The notes: generated by a model from the letters alone, not told the origin. A stretch of 20,684 nucleotides of DNA from JBBTRN01 sp038065175 (GCA_038065175.1 JBBTRN010000024.1:1-20684), one strand, 5' to 3'. Positions 12,379 through 19,755 are shown, counted from the stretch's first letter. Made by a program: numbers and translations.

Positions 12379-13350
12379 ATGGAAGATAATCAAATTTATA
12401 ACACTATAATTATAGGCAGCGGCCCGGCAGGACTCACGGCGGCTTTGTACGCCGCGCGTGCGGAATTAAATCCGCTTTTATTTGCTGGGCTAACCTGGGG
12501 TGGCCAGTTGATGCTAACGAGCGAAGTAGAAAATTACCCGGGTTTTCCCGAAGGCATAATGGGCCCAGAGCTTATGGACAAAATGCGCAAGCAAGCCGAA
12601 AAGTTCGGTACGGAAATTATAGATGTCAATGTCACTAGTCTTGATTTGAAAGATCAGCCCTTTACGGTAAAAACCGAAAAAGGCGACTTTCAGGCAAAAA
12701 CAATAATTATTGCAACCGGAGCTGATGCCAACTGGCTAGGCCTTCCAAACGAACAGCGCCTTCGCGGCAAGGGTGTGAGTGCGTGCGCCACTTGCGACGG
12801 TTTCTTTTTTAAAGACAAGGAAGTTGTGGTAATCGGCGGTGGGGACAGCGCCATGGAAGAGGCTTTATTTTTGACTAAGTTTGCCTCCAAAGTCACAATT
12901 TTACACAGGCGCGAGGAATTCCGCGCGAGTAAGATAATGCTTAAGCGCGCGCAGGAAAATTCAAAAATAGTTTTTATGACCAATGTGCAGGTCGTAGATG
13001 TGTTGGGCGAAAATTTTGTGGAAGGCGTCAAGATTTCCGCCAAAGGCGGAACCGCCTCCGGCGGAAAAGATACCGATTCCGGTGAAGAAAAAATTATAAA
13101 CTGCCAGGGGTATTTCGCGGCCATTGGCCATACGCCGGCGACCAAAATTTTCTCCGAGGCCGGCGTGGAAGTTGACCAAAAAGGCTACATAGTTGTAAAA
13201 AACCATACCCGCACTAACATAGAAGGCGTGTTTGTGGCCGGCGATGTTAATGATCCGCGCTATCGCCAAGCGGTCTCGGCCGCGGGCATGGGCTGTATGG
13301 CCGCTTTGGATGTAGAAAAATATCTTGCGTCCTCGGAGGAAGGAAAATAG
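12379..13350 (+). CDS. trxB: thioredoxin reductase
   Basis: 323 residues from the ATG at 12379, where the family normally begins; an in-frame ATG at 12286 would add 31 unrelated, repeat-derived residues. FAD-binding GSGPAG (13-18), redox-active CATC (Cys135, Cys138) followed by DGFFF, NADPH-binding GGGDSA (152-157) with HRREEFR, and the C-terminal FVAGDVNDPRYRQAVSAAG FAD motif are all present. It reduces thioredoxin with NADPH. A repeat-derived insert (about 219-230, SAKGGTASGGKD) sits in a loop of the NADPH domain. The flavokinase gene follows after 11 nt, fitting a shared flavin-cofactor theme. Confidence 0.96.
   Translation: MEDNQIYNTIIIGSGPAGLTAALYAARAELNPLLFAGLTWGGQLMLTSEVENYPGFPEGIMGPELMDKMRKQAEKFGTEIIDVNVTSLDLKDQPFTVKTEKGDFQAKTIIIATGADANWLGLPNEQRLRGKGVSACATCDGFFFKDKEVVVIGGGDSAMEEALFLTKFASKVTILHRREEFRASKIMLKRAQENSKIVFMTNVQVVDVLGENFVEGVKISAKGGTASGGKDTDSGEEKIINCQGYFAAIGHTPATKIFSEAGVEVDQKGYIVVKNHTRTNIEGVFVAGDVNDPRYRQAVSAAGMGCMAALDVEKYLASSEEGK
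13035..13068. repeat. double hairpin insertion in trxB
   Basis: TTCCGCC-aaa-GGCGGAA followed by CCGCC-tcc-GGCGG, translated in frame as SAKGGTASGGK. Confidence 0.6.
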
Positions 13351-13361
13351 AATTAAGAAGT

Positions 13362-13760
13362 ATGAATTATGAATTAAGAATCAAGGTATCAGGCCAGGTA
13401 ATAAAGGGTGAAGGATATGGAAGGAAGCTTGGTTTTCCTACGGCTAATTTGGACAGGCGGGATTATTCCAGACGGAAATTAAAAATCAAGTATGGCATTT
13501 ACGCTGGGATCGTAGAAGTCATCAATTATCAATTATCAATTATCAATTATTCTGCTGCTATTGTTATTGGTCCTGTAGATAAAACTGGTTTACCCAAAAT
13601 TGAAGCATATTTGCTCAAATTTAAGGGGAATTTATACGGTAGAAAACTTAGCCTTTTGTTGGTAAAATATTTGCGGGGATTCAAACATTTTAAAGATGTG
13701 GAGGGATTAAAACAGCAAATAAATGAGGATATTAAGATCATTAAGAAGTTAAATTACTAA
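13362..13760 (+). CDS. stand-alone riboflavin kinase (RibF C-terminal domain)
   Basis: 132 residues corresponding only to the flavokinase half of bacterial RibF: GEGYGRKLGFPTANL (nucleotide/flavin binding), KYGIYAGIV, AAIVIGPV, LPKIEAYLLKFKGNLYGRKL, and KYLRGFKHFKDVEGLKQQI.ED. It phosphorylates riboflavin to FMN. The FAD-synthetase domain found in most bacteria is missing, so FAD would need another enzyme. The start codon is part of a dispersed ATGAATTATGAATTAAG-type repeat. A tandem ATCAATT array (13521-13550) adds NYQLSIINY between two strands. Probably cotranscribed with trxB. Confidence 0.85.
   Translation: MNYELRIKVSGQVIKGEGYGRKLGFPTANLDRRDYSRRKLKIKYGIYAGIVEVINYQLSIINYSAAIVIGPVDKTGLPKIEAYLLKFKGNLYGRKLSLLLVKYLRGFKHFKDVEGLKQQINEDIKIIKKLNY
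13521..13550. repeat. ATCAATT tandem array inside the riboflavin kinase gene
   Basis: Four tandem heptamers read in frame as NYQLSIINY. Another 7-nt unit in a coding region, like those in valS and tsaD. Confidence 0.7.
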
Positions 13761-13773
13761 TTTCTAATGTCTA

Positions 13774-13843
13774 ATTACTAATCAATGCCTAATTCTTAAA
13801 TTTTGGAATTCGTAATTCAAGAATTGATTAGGCATTAGTAATT
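13774..13843. repeat. inverted repeat between riboflavin kinase and gdhA
   Basis: AATTACTAATCAATGCCTAATTC faces GAATTGATTAGGCATTAGTAATT as imperfect inverted arms. The right arm contains the -35 box of the gdhA promoter. Confidence 0.6.
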
Positions 13844-13852
13844 CGGTATTAG
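13824..13852 (+). promoter_or_regulatory. gdhA promoter (TTGATT-17-TATTAG)
   Basis: TTGATT at 13824-13829 and TATTAG at 13847-13852. The ATG follows after 8 nt, again predicting a leaderless mRNA. Confidence 0.5.
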
Positions 13853-13860
13853 GCATTTTT

Positions 13861-15081
13861 ATGATCAATCCTTTCGAAACCGCTATTAAACAATTGGAAG
13901 AAGCCTCGCAGATTGCTAATTTAGACAAAAATAAAATTGAGCGTCTCAAAAACCCTGACCGGTATGTGGAAGTATCTATCCCGGTGGTCATGGACAGCGG
14001 AAAGCTGCAAATTTTTATCGGGTTTAGGAGCCAGCATAACAATATCCGCGGGCCTTACAAAGGCGGCATCCGTTACCACCAGGATGTGAATTTAGATGAA
14101 GTGAAGGCATTAAGCTTTTGGATGACATTTAAGAATGCGGTGATTGGCGTGCCTTTCGGCGGCGGCAAGGGCGGCATAATTGTGAACCCCAAAGAATTGT
14201 CGACTACGGAATTAGAAAAGCTTTCCCGCGGCTGGGTGCAAAAAATGTATCGCATCTTGGGGCCAGAAGTAGATGTGCCTGCTCCAGATGTTAACACCAC
14301 AGGGCAAATAATGGACTGGATGGCGGATGAGTACAAAAATCTGACTAACGATCCAAAATCACAAGCGGTTTTTACAGGTAAGCCCTTAGGCTGCGGCGGG
14401 AGCGAGGGCAGGGAAGAGGCGACGGGCTTTGGCGGGTTTTATGTGTTTGAAGAGGCAGCTAAAAAATTCAATCTGTCCGCTCGGGCAACTATTGCAGTCC
14501 AAGGTTTTGGCAATGTCGCCACTTTTTTTATTAAAATCGCCATTGAAAAAGGCTATAAAGTCGTTGCTGTGTCTGATTCCAAAGGCGGAGTAGTTAATAT
14601 GGCTGGTTTGGACTTATCACGATTGCAAGAACATAAAAAACAAACCGGTGCGCTAAAAGATTTTCCAGATGCAAAAAATATCACCAATGAAGAATTGTTG
14701 GAACTTGATGTGGACGCGCTCGTTCCCGCGGCTTTGGAAAACGTTTTAACCGGTGACAATGCCGGGCGAATTAAAGCCAGGCTAATTCTAGAACTGGCCA
14801 ACGGCCCCACCACCAAAGAAGCGGATAAAATTTTTCAGGAAAAAAATATTCCGGTCATCCCGGACATTTTAGCTAACAGCGGGGGCGTGTGCGTGTCTTT
14901 TTATGAATGGTACCAGAACATGAAGCATGAAACATGGAGCAAGGAGCAAGTATTGGGGAAATTAGAAAAACAAATAAAAAAAGCATTTGCCGATGTGTCA
15001 TCCATCCGTGAAAAATATAAAACTACCTTTAGGAATGGAGCCTACATTTTAGCAGCGCAAAGGATTATGGAGAAGATGTAA
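13861..15081 (+). CDS. gdhA: glutamate dehydrogenase (Glu/Leu/Phe/Val dehydrogenase family)
   Basis: 406 residues, a typical length for the hexameric family. Conserved lysines are Lys67 (YKGGIRYH), Lys91 (MTFKNA) and Lys103 (GGGKGGI). The loop DVPAPDVNTTGQIMDWM, the hinge GGSEGREEATGFGG, the Rossmann motif QGFGNVA (214-220) and the C-terminal ANGPTT...PDILANSGGV are all present. It interconverts glutamate and 2-oxoglutarate plus ammonia with NAD(P); substrate choice within the family is inferred from overall similarity. Own promoter and own terminator (15093-15117), so probably monocistronic. Confidence 0.93.
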   Translation: MINPFETAIKQLEEASQIANLDKNKIERLKNPDRYVEVSIPVVMDSGKLQIFIGFRSQHNNIRGPYKGGIRYHQDVNLDEVKALSFWMTFKNAVIGVPFGGGKGGIIVNPKELSTTELEKLSRGWVQKMYRILGPEVDVPAPDVNTTGQIMDWMADEYKNLTNDPKSQAVFTGKPLGCGGSEGREEATGFGGFYVFEEAAKKFNLSARATIAVQGFGNVATFFIKIAIEKGYKVVAVSDSKGGVVNMAGLDLSRLQEHKKQTGALKDFPDAKNITNEELLELDVDALVPAALENVLTGDNAGRIKARLILELANGPTTKEADKIFQEKNIPVIPDILANSGGVCVSFYEWYQNMKHETWSKEQVLGKLEKQIKKAFADVSSIREKYKTTFRNGAYILAAQRIMEKM

Positions 15082-15092
15082 AAGTTTTTAAT

Positions 15093-15117
15093 AAATCGCC
15101 GAATATGGCGATTTTTT
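15093..15117 (+). terminator. gdhA terminator
   Basis: AAATCGCC / GGCGATTT stem with a 6-nt loop and a T-run. Confidence 0.85.
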
Positions 15118-15135
15118 AAGCATGTTTTTTAAGCA

Positions 15136-15164
15136 TTGACAACAGTTCGCATATTTTCGATAAT
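15136..15164 (+). promoter_or_regulatory. promoter of the surface-protein gene (TTGACA-17-GATAAT)
   Basis: Consensus TTGACA at 15136-15141 and GATAAT at 15159-15164. Transcription start about 15171, leaving a leader of about 29 nt before the ATG at 15200. Confidence 0.7.
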
Positions 15165-15199
15165 AATATGACCGGTTGCTAACTATTAATTTTAAAAAT

Positions 15200-17137
15200 A
15201 TGAAAAGTCGCATAATTAAGGTAAGTTTAGTTTTAGGAATATTGGCTATTGCCATGCCCAGCCCTTCGGTTCTTGCCCAAGGCAACATTAATATTAGCGC
15301 TAGCGGGAATACTTTAAATATTTCTGTTAGCGGTACTTCTTACGGACAAAGTTTGGATTTAGTTTATACTTTGCCCGGTTCTTCCTTGCAAACCGTGGTT
15401 TCTAATATTGGCCAGGTTTATTCCGGGTATTGGAACGGCAGTTTGAACCTGAATGAGTACGGGATCGTGTCCGGATCCCAAGTTTATGTGCGAATGGGGG
15501 GTCACCAATCAAACACCATTACCGTTGGCGGCTACACCGGCGGCTGTACCTACCCTTCGACAGGCTCAGGGCCTTACGGTAATTGTGGTAGTCCTTATGG
15601 ACTTAGCCTGAGCCATAATAGCCTAAATTTAAATGTTGGACAGTCGCAGGTCGTGAGCGTGTACCCTTCTACAGGCTCAGGGTCTTACAGCAATAATTTT
15701 TACGTTTCTGCGAATAGCAGTCCAACGGTTGTATCGGCCGGCGTTTCCGGAAGCCAAATAAATTTATACGGACTTGCAAGCGGTACTAGCACAATTTCCG
15801 TTTGCCCGAATAATTATTCGTATGGATCTTACCAAACTTGCGCCAGCATTTATGTTACAGTAAGCGGTTCGGTGGCGGGCAGCAACACCAACTTATATTT
15901 TAGCCCTTCGTCGCCCACAATGTATGTAGGCCAAGATTTAGCAGTGTCAATTAACAGCAGTGCCTACAATTCAACTTATTATTACGGCAGCAATGCTTAT
16001 TATATTTCTGCCAACTCCAATTCCAGCGCGGTTTTTGCCAGTGTAAGCGGTACTGTTTTGAACTTGCGGGCATACCAAGCGGGGAGCTCCACAATTACCG
16101 TCTGCCATGCTTCCCTGAATTTTTGCGGCAGTCTCTATGTAAGCGTGGGCGGGGGGTATTACGGCGGCTCGCCAGTCGGCGGATTGTCTTTGAGCCAGAC
16201 TGTGCTAAATTTGAGCCCCTACCAAAGCGCGGCAGTAACGATTTTTGGTCCCTCGACAGGCTCGGGATCTTCGACTGGCTACTATATTGCTTCTAATTCC
16301 AACCCGAACGCGGCAAGCGCGAGCATGTCCGGTAGCACGGTGAGTATTTACGCTTACGCGTCAGGCTCAACAGCAGTTAATATTTGCCAGAATTACAATA
16401 GCCAATGCGCCGCGCTTACCGTAAATGTGGCTGGGGGATATTACGGCACCAACGATGTCCGAATTTTGAATACTTCTTTGCCCGCAATGGTTATGGGGCA
16501 GTATTACAGCCAGCAGCTGAATGTCGCGGGTGGCACACCCCCGTATACTTTTTCCGTAAATTCAGGGGGGTTGCCTTCGGGTTTGAACCTTTCGACTTCC
16601 GGACTTTTGTACGGCGTGCCCCAATATGCCATTACGGTTAATTTCAGCGTCCGGGCAACAGACAGCCAGGGCAGGGGCGGCAGTATGCCGTTTACCGTTT
16701 ACGGCGCTGGCTCCACAGGCTCGGGGATTTCGGGCGGGGGAGTCCTGGGCGCTTCCATATATAAAAACGGCCAGCTTATAAAAGAGGGCGGCACGATTTA
16801 CATTGTTTACCGCAATCTAAAAACCGGTTTTGCCAACTGGAGCGCGTTTACCGGGTTTGGTTTTAGCGTAAATAATGTTTTAAATGCGGGCAGTAGCGGC
16901 CTTGCTAATTCCGGCTACATCATTTCAACTTCTTACGCTGCTCACCCCTGGGGCAGTTGGGTAAAATCCGGCAATGCTGTGTATTTTGTGCACGAACAAG
17001 GGCTTATCCCCATCCCTGACTGGAATACTTTCTTAAACAACGGCGGGCAGGGTTCCTGGATTGTGGGCGCGAATTTTTATGACCTCCAGCTTCCCATGTT
17101 AAGCCCAATGACTTTTGATGACGCGAGGCTAAGGTAG
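15200..17137 (+). CDS. secreted repeat-containing surface protein
   Basis: 645 residues from the ATG at 15200; a TTG at 15176 is less likely. Signal peptide MKSRIIKVSLVLGILAIAMP... ends at VLA-Q. Then come Ser/Gly/Tyr/Asn-rich beta modules: at least three Ig-like (BIG2-style) repeats of about 85-95 residues, each with a LSLS/LYFS start, a G..TI.VC...C end with paired cysteines, and a closing YV.VSG. A putative-Ig module follows (LPSGLNLSTSGLLYGVP). Two copies of a GxxxYxV...GF..W..F motif (YKNGQLIKEGGTIYIVYR..., GNAVYFVHEQGLIPIPDWNTF) close the protein. Four STGSG segments are encoded by CGACAGGCTCAGG-type repeats. Probably cell-surface or S-layer associated; binding partner unknown. Confidence 0.88.
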   Translation: MKSRIIKVSLVLGILAIAMPSPSVLAQGNINISASGNTLNISVSGTSYGQSLDLVYTLPGSSLQTVVSNIGQVYSGYWNGSLNLNEYGIVSGSQVYVRMGGHQSNTITVGGYTGGCTYPSTGSGPYGNCGSPYGLSLSHNSLNLNVGQSQVVSVYPSTGSGSYSNNFYVSANSSPTVVSAGVSGSQINLYGLASGTSTISVCPNNYSYGSYQTCASIYVTVSGSVAGSNTNLYFSPSSPTMYVGQDLAVSINSSAYNSTYYYGSNAYYISANSNSSAVFASVSGTVLNLRAYQAGSSTITVCHASLNFCGSLYVSVGGGYYGGSPVGGLSLSQTVLNLSPYQSAAVTIFGPSTGSGSSTGYYIASNSNPNAASASMSGSTVSIYAYASGSTAVNICQNYNSQCAALTVNVAGGYYGTNDVRILNTSLPAMVMGQYYSQQLNVAGGTPPYTFSVNSGGLPSGLNLSTSGLLYGVPQYAITVNFSVRATDSQGRGGSMPFTVYGAGSTGSGISGGGVLGASIYKNGQLIKEGGTIYIVYRNLKTGFANWSAFTGFGFSVNNVLNAGSSGLANSGYIISTSYAAHPWGSWVKSGNAVYFVHEQGLIPIPDWNTFLNNGGQGSWIVGANFYDLQLPMLSPMTFDDARLR

Positions 17138-17157
17138 ATACTAGATAATAGTGAAAT

Positions 17158-17187
17158 AAAAACATCCCGCTTTTGCTGGGATGTTTT
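17158..17187 (+). terminator. terminator of the surface-protein gene
   Basis: AAAACATCCC / GGGATGTTTT stem followed by TTC. The remaining 80 nt to efp contain a CTTCGGCTAAGCTCAGGA repeat variant. Confidence 0.9.
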
Positions 17188-17266
17188 TCTAATATCTAAT
17201 ACCTTCAATCTCGTATCTAGTTCGTTGCCCTCTCCACTCTTCGGCTAAGCTCAGGATTTTACTCGC

Positions 17267-17821
17267 TCATGCTCGTTCAACATATTCGCCGCTTCTGCTG
17301 TCTATCCTTAAAAGATCGCCTTCTTTTATAAACATAGGCGCGTCTACCATAAGCCCTGTTTCCATTTTTACAAGCTTAGTAATTTTACCCGCACTGTTTC
17401 CTTTGGTATCCGGCGGCGCTTCCACGACTTTTAATTCCACTTTTATGGGAAGTTCTATTGAAACCGGCTTGTTATTAAAGCGTAAAATGGAAATTTCCAT
17501 GCCTTCTTTTAAAAATTTTTCCTGGCTCTCTGTTATTTTTTTAGCAATATCCACGGTTTCAAAAGTCTCGTTGTTCATAAAATGCGTGCCTTCGCCGTCG
17601 GCATACAAAAAATTCGCCTTTTCCCGAGCCACATCCGCCTCGTCTATGCTTTCGCCGAATTTAAAAGAATATTCATAGACTTTGCCGGTTATGACATTCC
17701 TTAATTTGGTCTGCATTACCGGTTTCCTTTGAGCGGTGCGCATGCGGTTAGACCAGATTACCTGCACGGGCTGGCCTTCCCAGAGGATGATGGTGCCGAT
17801 TTTTAAATCATTTAAATCCAT
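17267..17821 (-). CDS. efp: translation elongation factor P
   Basis: 184 residues from the ATG at 17821, the family's usual length; an upstream in-frame ATG at 17881 lies in CCGAAT repeat sequence. The KOW-like N-domain (IGTIILWEGQPVQVIWS), the OB domain (FMNNETFETVDIAKK) and the C-terminal domain (KVVEAPPDTKGNSAGKITKLVKMETGLMVDAPMFIKEGD...D.RSGEYVERA) are all intact. EF-P relieves ribosome stalling at polyproline. The tip loop reads RMRTAQRKPVMQTKL, with Gln31 where E. coli EF-P has the modified Lys34 (PGKG). The 3' end runs to within 80 nt of the surface-gene terminator. It follows rpsR on the same strand. Confidence 0.95.
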   Translation of the reverse strand: MDLNDLKIGTIILWEGQPVQVIWSNRMRTAQRKPVMQTKLRNVITGKVYEYSFKFGESIDEADVAREKANFLYADGEGTHFMNNETFETVDIAKKITESQEKFLKEGMEISILRFNNKPVSIELPIKVELKVVEAPPDTKGNSAGKITKLVKMETGLMVDAPMFIKEGDLLRIDSRSGEYVERA

Positions 17822-17905
17822 AATAGCGACACTAATATCCGAATGCCATCCGAATGACCCGAATTCGGAACATTCGGGCACAATTCGTAGTTTCGGGTCG
17901 GTTAA
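17822..17905. repeat. CCGAAT-type repeats between rpsR and efp
   Basis: CCGAAT/ATTCGG occurs several times (CCGAATGCC, CCGAATGACCCGAATTCGG, CATTCGGG), ending with GACCCGAA...TTCGGGTC, which can pair. It may form a terminator-like or repeat hairpin. Confidence 0.5.
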
Positions 17906-18157
17906 TTAAGCTGCCACAAAAGGCAGTAATGCCATATGCCTAGCGTGCTTAAGAGCTTTAGTCACCATGCGTTGGTGTTTGGGGCAGGTGCCGGTTCGGT
18001 TGTGCGCTAAAATTTTTGCGTGCGGGGACATAAACCTACGCAAAGTTTGCGTGTCTTTGTAGTCCACAGTGCTGATTTTGTTTGAACAAAAATGGCACTG
18101 TTTTTTAACATTGGTAGTTTCCCTGTCCCGATAGTTGTTATTGTAAGATGGTCGCAT
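17906..18157 (-). CDS. rpsR: 30S ribosomal protein S18
   Basis: 83 residues from the ATG at 18157; a TTG at 18199 in AAATTGAC repeat sequence is less likely. It retains the zinc-type ligands Cys21/Cys24 (QCHFC) and Cys58/His61 (GTCPKH), i.e. the zinc-binding form of S18. The core VDYKDTQTLRRFMSPHAKIL and KALKHARHMALLPF are typical. It binds 16S rRNA with S6. Third gene of rpsF-ssb-rpsR. In many bacteria rplI follows; here efp follows instead. Confidence 0.96.
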   Translation of the reverse strand: MRPSYNNNYRDRETTNVKKQCHFCSNKISTVDYKDTQTLRRFMSPHAKILAHNRTGTCPKHQRMVTKALKHARHMALLPFVAA

Positions 18158-18190
18158 AAGTTTATTGACAAAAATGACAAGATTGACAAG

Positions 18191-18256
18191 ATTGAGCAAA
18201 ATTTAACTGCAATCTAATTTTGTCAATTTTATTTAATTTTTTAAATTTTGTTCAAT
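18191..18256. repeat. AAATTGAC repeat hairpin between ssb and rpsR
   Basis: ATTGAGCAAAATTT (18191-18204) pairs with AAATTTTGTTCAAT (18243-18256), 13 of 14. It surrounds further TTGTCAATTTT copies; TTGACAAAAATGACAAGATTG lies beside it. Related to the repeats around htrA. Confidence 0.6.
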
Positions 18257-18257
18257 T

Positions 18258-18776
18258 CTAAAATGGGATGTCTTCCACATTCACTGGCGGTTCGTCCTGC
18301 TGGATGGTCGGAAGCTCTTCTTGTGGAGGGGGCTGGTTGCCAACATCACTTTGCGGAGTTGCGGCAGTTTTTGAAAAATTGTCTGAAGATGCGGTTTCGC
18401 CGCCGGACTGTCCGCTCGAAGAGGGTGATCCGCCAGAGGCGGACGAACCCCCGTCGAGCATTATCATGTTATCTGCCACAATGTCTGTCTTGTAGCGCTT
18501 TTGCCCGTCCTGTCCCTCCCAACTCCTGGTTTGCAGGCGGCCTTCAATATATACCCTGCGGCCTTTTTTTAAATACTGGTTGGCAATTTCGCCTAACTTT
18601 CGCCAGAGCGTGACATTGTGGTATTCAACCTGTTCGACTTTTTGGCCCGTAGCTTGGTTGGTGTAAACATAATTGGTTGCCAAGCCCAAGGCGCAGACCG
18701 AAATGCCGGAGGGGATGGTCCTAAGTTCCGGGTCGCGGGTTAAGCGCCCAATGATCATAACTTTATTTAAATCCAT
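18258..18776 (-). CDS. ssb: single-stranded DNA-binding protein
   Basis: 172 residues. N-terminal OB fold (about 1-108: MDLNKVMIIGRLTRDPELR, VEYHNVTLWRKLGEIANQYLKKGRRVYIEGRLQTRSW, YKTDIVADNM), then a flexible Ser/Gly/Pro/Gln-rich linker, ending in the acidic tip VEDIPF that recruits replication and repair partners. Normal family architecture. Second gene of rpsF-ssb-rpsR. The gap to rpsF (18777-18861) contains CTAGTGACTAGTCACT-type repeat sequence. Confidence 0.96.
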   Translation of the reverse strand: MDLNKVMIIGRLTRDPELRTIPSGISVCALGLATNYVYTNQATGQKVEQVEYHNVTLWRKLGEIANQYLKKGRRVYIEGRLQTRSWEGQDGQKRYKTDIVADNMIMLDGGSSASGGSPSSSGQSGGETASSDNFSKTAATPQSDVGNQPPPQEELPTIQQDEPPVNVEDIPF

Positions 18777-18861
18777 AGGTTTAAAATTTAATGCTTAAAT
18801 TTTAAACAGTGTTTAGTGATTAGTTGCTAGTGACTAGTCACTCACCACTGTCCACTGATAA

Positions 18862-19338
18862 CTATTTTGTTAGGTCTTCGCTCAATGCCTTTTCTATTTT
18901 TTCGTCCAGAGTTTTTTCGTCAATGTCTTCCAGTTTTACGGCCGAAGGCTTTGGGGATTCTGTTTTCACCCGTTCCAGCGGTTTTTCCGCGGGAACCCGC
19001 CGGACAATTTTCGCCTGCTCAAGCTTGTCTTTAGCCTGGCGCTCTATGTGCTCTTCCAGGTTAATTAGGATATACCTAATTATGTTGGAATTCATACTGC
19101 GGACTTTGGCATCTAAAAGGTTGATTTTATTTGTCTCCATATTAAAATCCACCGTAACATAAAAGCCGTTGCGGGTTTTTTTAATTGGATAGGCTAATTT
19201 TTTTTTGCCCAACTGGGTTTCCTGGGTCTCGGTGCCGCCGTTGTCGCTAATTGACTTTAGAACCAGGGCGCTGATGTTTGGCACCTCGGTTTCCGCCACG
19301 TGCGAACCCAAAAGGTACATAAGCTCATATCTTGGCAT
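18862..19338 (-). CDS. rpsF: 30S ribosomal protein S6
   Basis: 158 residues. S6 domain in about the first 95 (MPRYELMYLL, LGKKKLAYPIKKTRNGFYVTVDF, LDAKVRSMNSNIIRYILINLEEH), followed by an unusually long charged C-terminal extension (about 60 residues, AEKPLERVKTESPKPSAVKLEDIDEKTLDEKIEKALSEDLTK), longer than the tail of typical bacterial S6. First gene of the rpsF-ssb-rpsR unit. Its start codon lies in an 8-bp hairpin, and its leader carries two further hairpins, suggesting translational feedback, possibly by S6:S18. Confidence 0.95.
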   Translation of the reverse strand: MPRYELMYLLGSHVAETEVPNISALVLKSISDNGGTETQETQLGKKKLAYPIKKTRNGFYVTVDFNMETNKINLLDAKVRSMNSNIIRYILINLEEHIERQAKDKLEQAKIVRRVPAEKPLERVKTESPKPSAVKLEDIDEKTLDEKIEKALSEDLTK

Positions 19339-19428
19339 AGAAAGTAATCTTTCTATCCCTAAACCTGATTGATTTAGGGGGTATGTTTACCCCGTTAAAT
19401 ATTCCGCTGAAAGCGGATTTAACCGGGG
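19337..19428 (-). promoter_or_regulatory. structured rpsF leader, candidate S6:S18 autoregulatory element
   Basis: In transcription order there are three stems. CCCCGGTTAAAT...ATTTAACGGGG (19428-19390) encloses CCGCT-ttc-AGCGG; CCCTAAA/TTTAGGG spans 19379-19357; and ATAGAAAG-atta-CTTTCTAT spans 19356-19337. The last one includes the first two bases of the rpsF ATG. The layout resembles known S6:S18 leaders in position and in having CCG next to a hairpin, but I did not match the consensus in detail. A possible TATTAT -10 lies upstream, near 19435. Confidence 0.5.
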
Positions 19429-19449
19429 ATTAATAATATTTTGATGATG

Positions 19450-19722
19450 TTAAAGTTTAAATTCTATTCCAACTTTGTCGGCAGCCTTGCGTATCCAGTC
19501 TTGCACGATTAGTAATTGATGTTTAATGGATGCGTGTTCTTCCCCGTAGTCATGAACCTGCTTTGCCAGGTTAGCCACGGTTGTTGTTAGGTTATTTACA
19601 GATTCGGTCAAAAGTCCAACTTTGTCCGCAAGTTCGGAAAGCTCTTGTTTGGTAACAAGGTGCTGGAACATGAATTTTTCCATCTTTTCCAGCTTTTCTA
19701 AAATTTGATCTTGTTTATCCAT
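19450..19722 (-). CDS. small coiled-coil protein
   Basis: 90 residues from the ATG at 19722; a TTG at 19755 is the alternative, and neither has a clear ribosome binding site. Nearly entirely heptad-like helix (MDKQDQILEKLEKMEKFM, LSELADKVGLLTESVNNLTTTVANLAKQV), followed by ASIKHQLLIVQDWIRKAADKVGIEF. Such short coiled coils are common companions of CPR genes and phage-like proteins, but I recognise no specific family. It is upstream of rpsF on the same strand with about 110 nt between, and separated by the rpsF leader. Confidence 0.7.
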   Translation of the reverse strand: MDKQDQILEKLEKMEKFMFQHLVTKQELSELADKVGLLTESVNNLTTTVANLAKQVHDYGEEHASIKHQLLIVQDWIRKAADKVGIEFKL

Positions 19723-19755
19723 AAGAAATTTTATTCGCGACGTAGAGCGAGTCAA

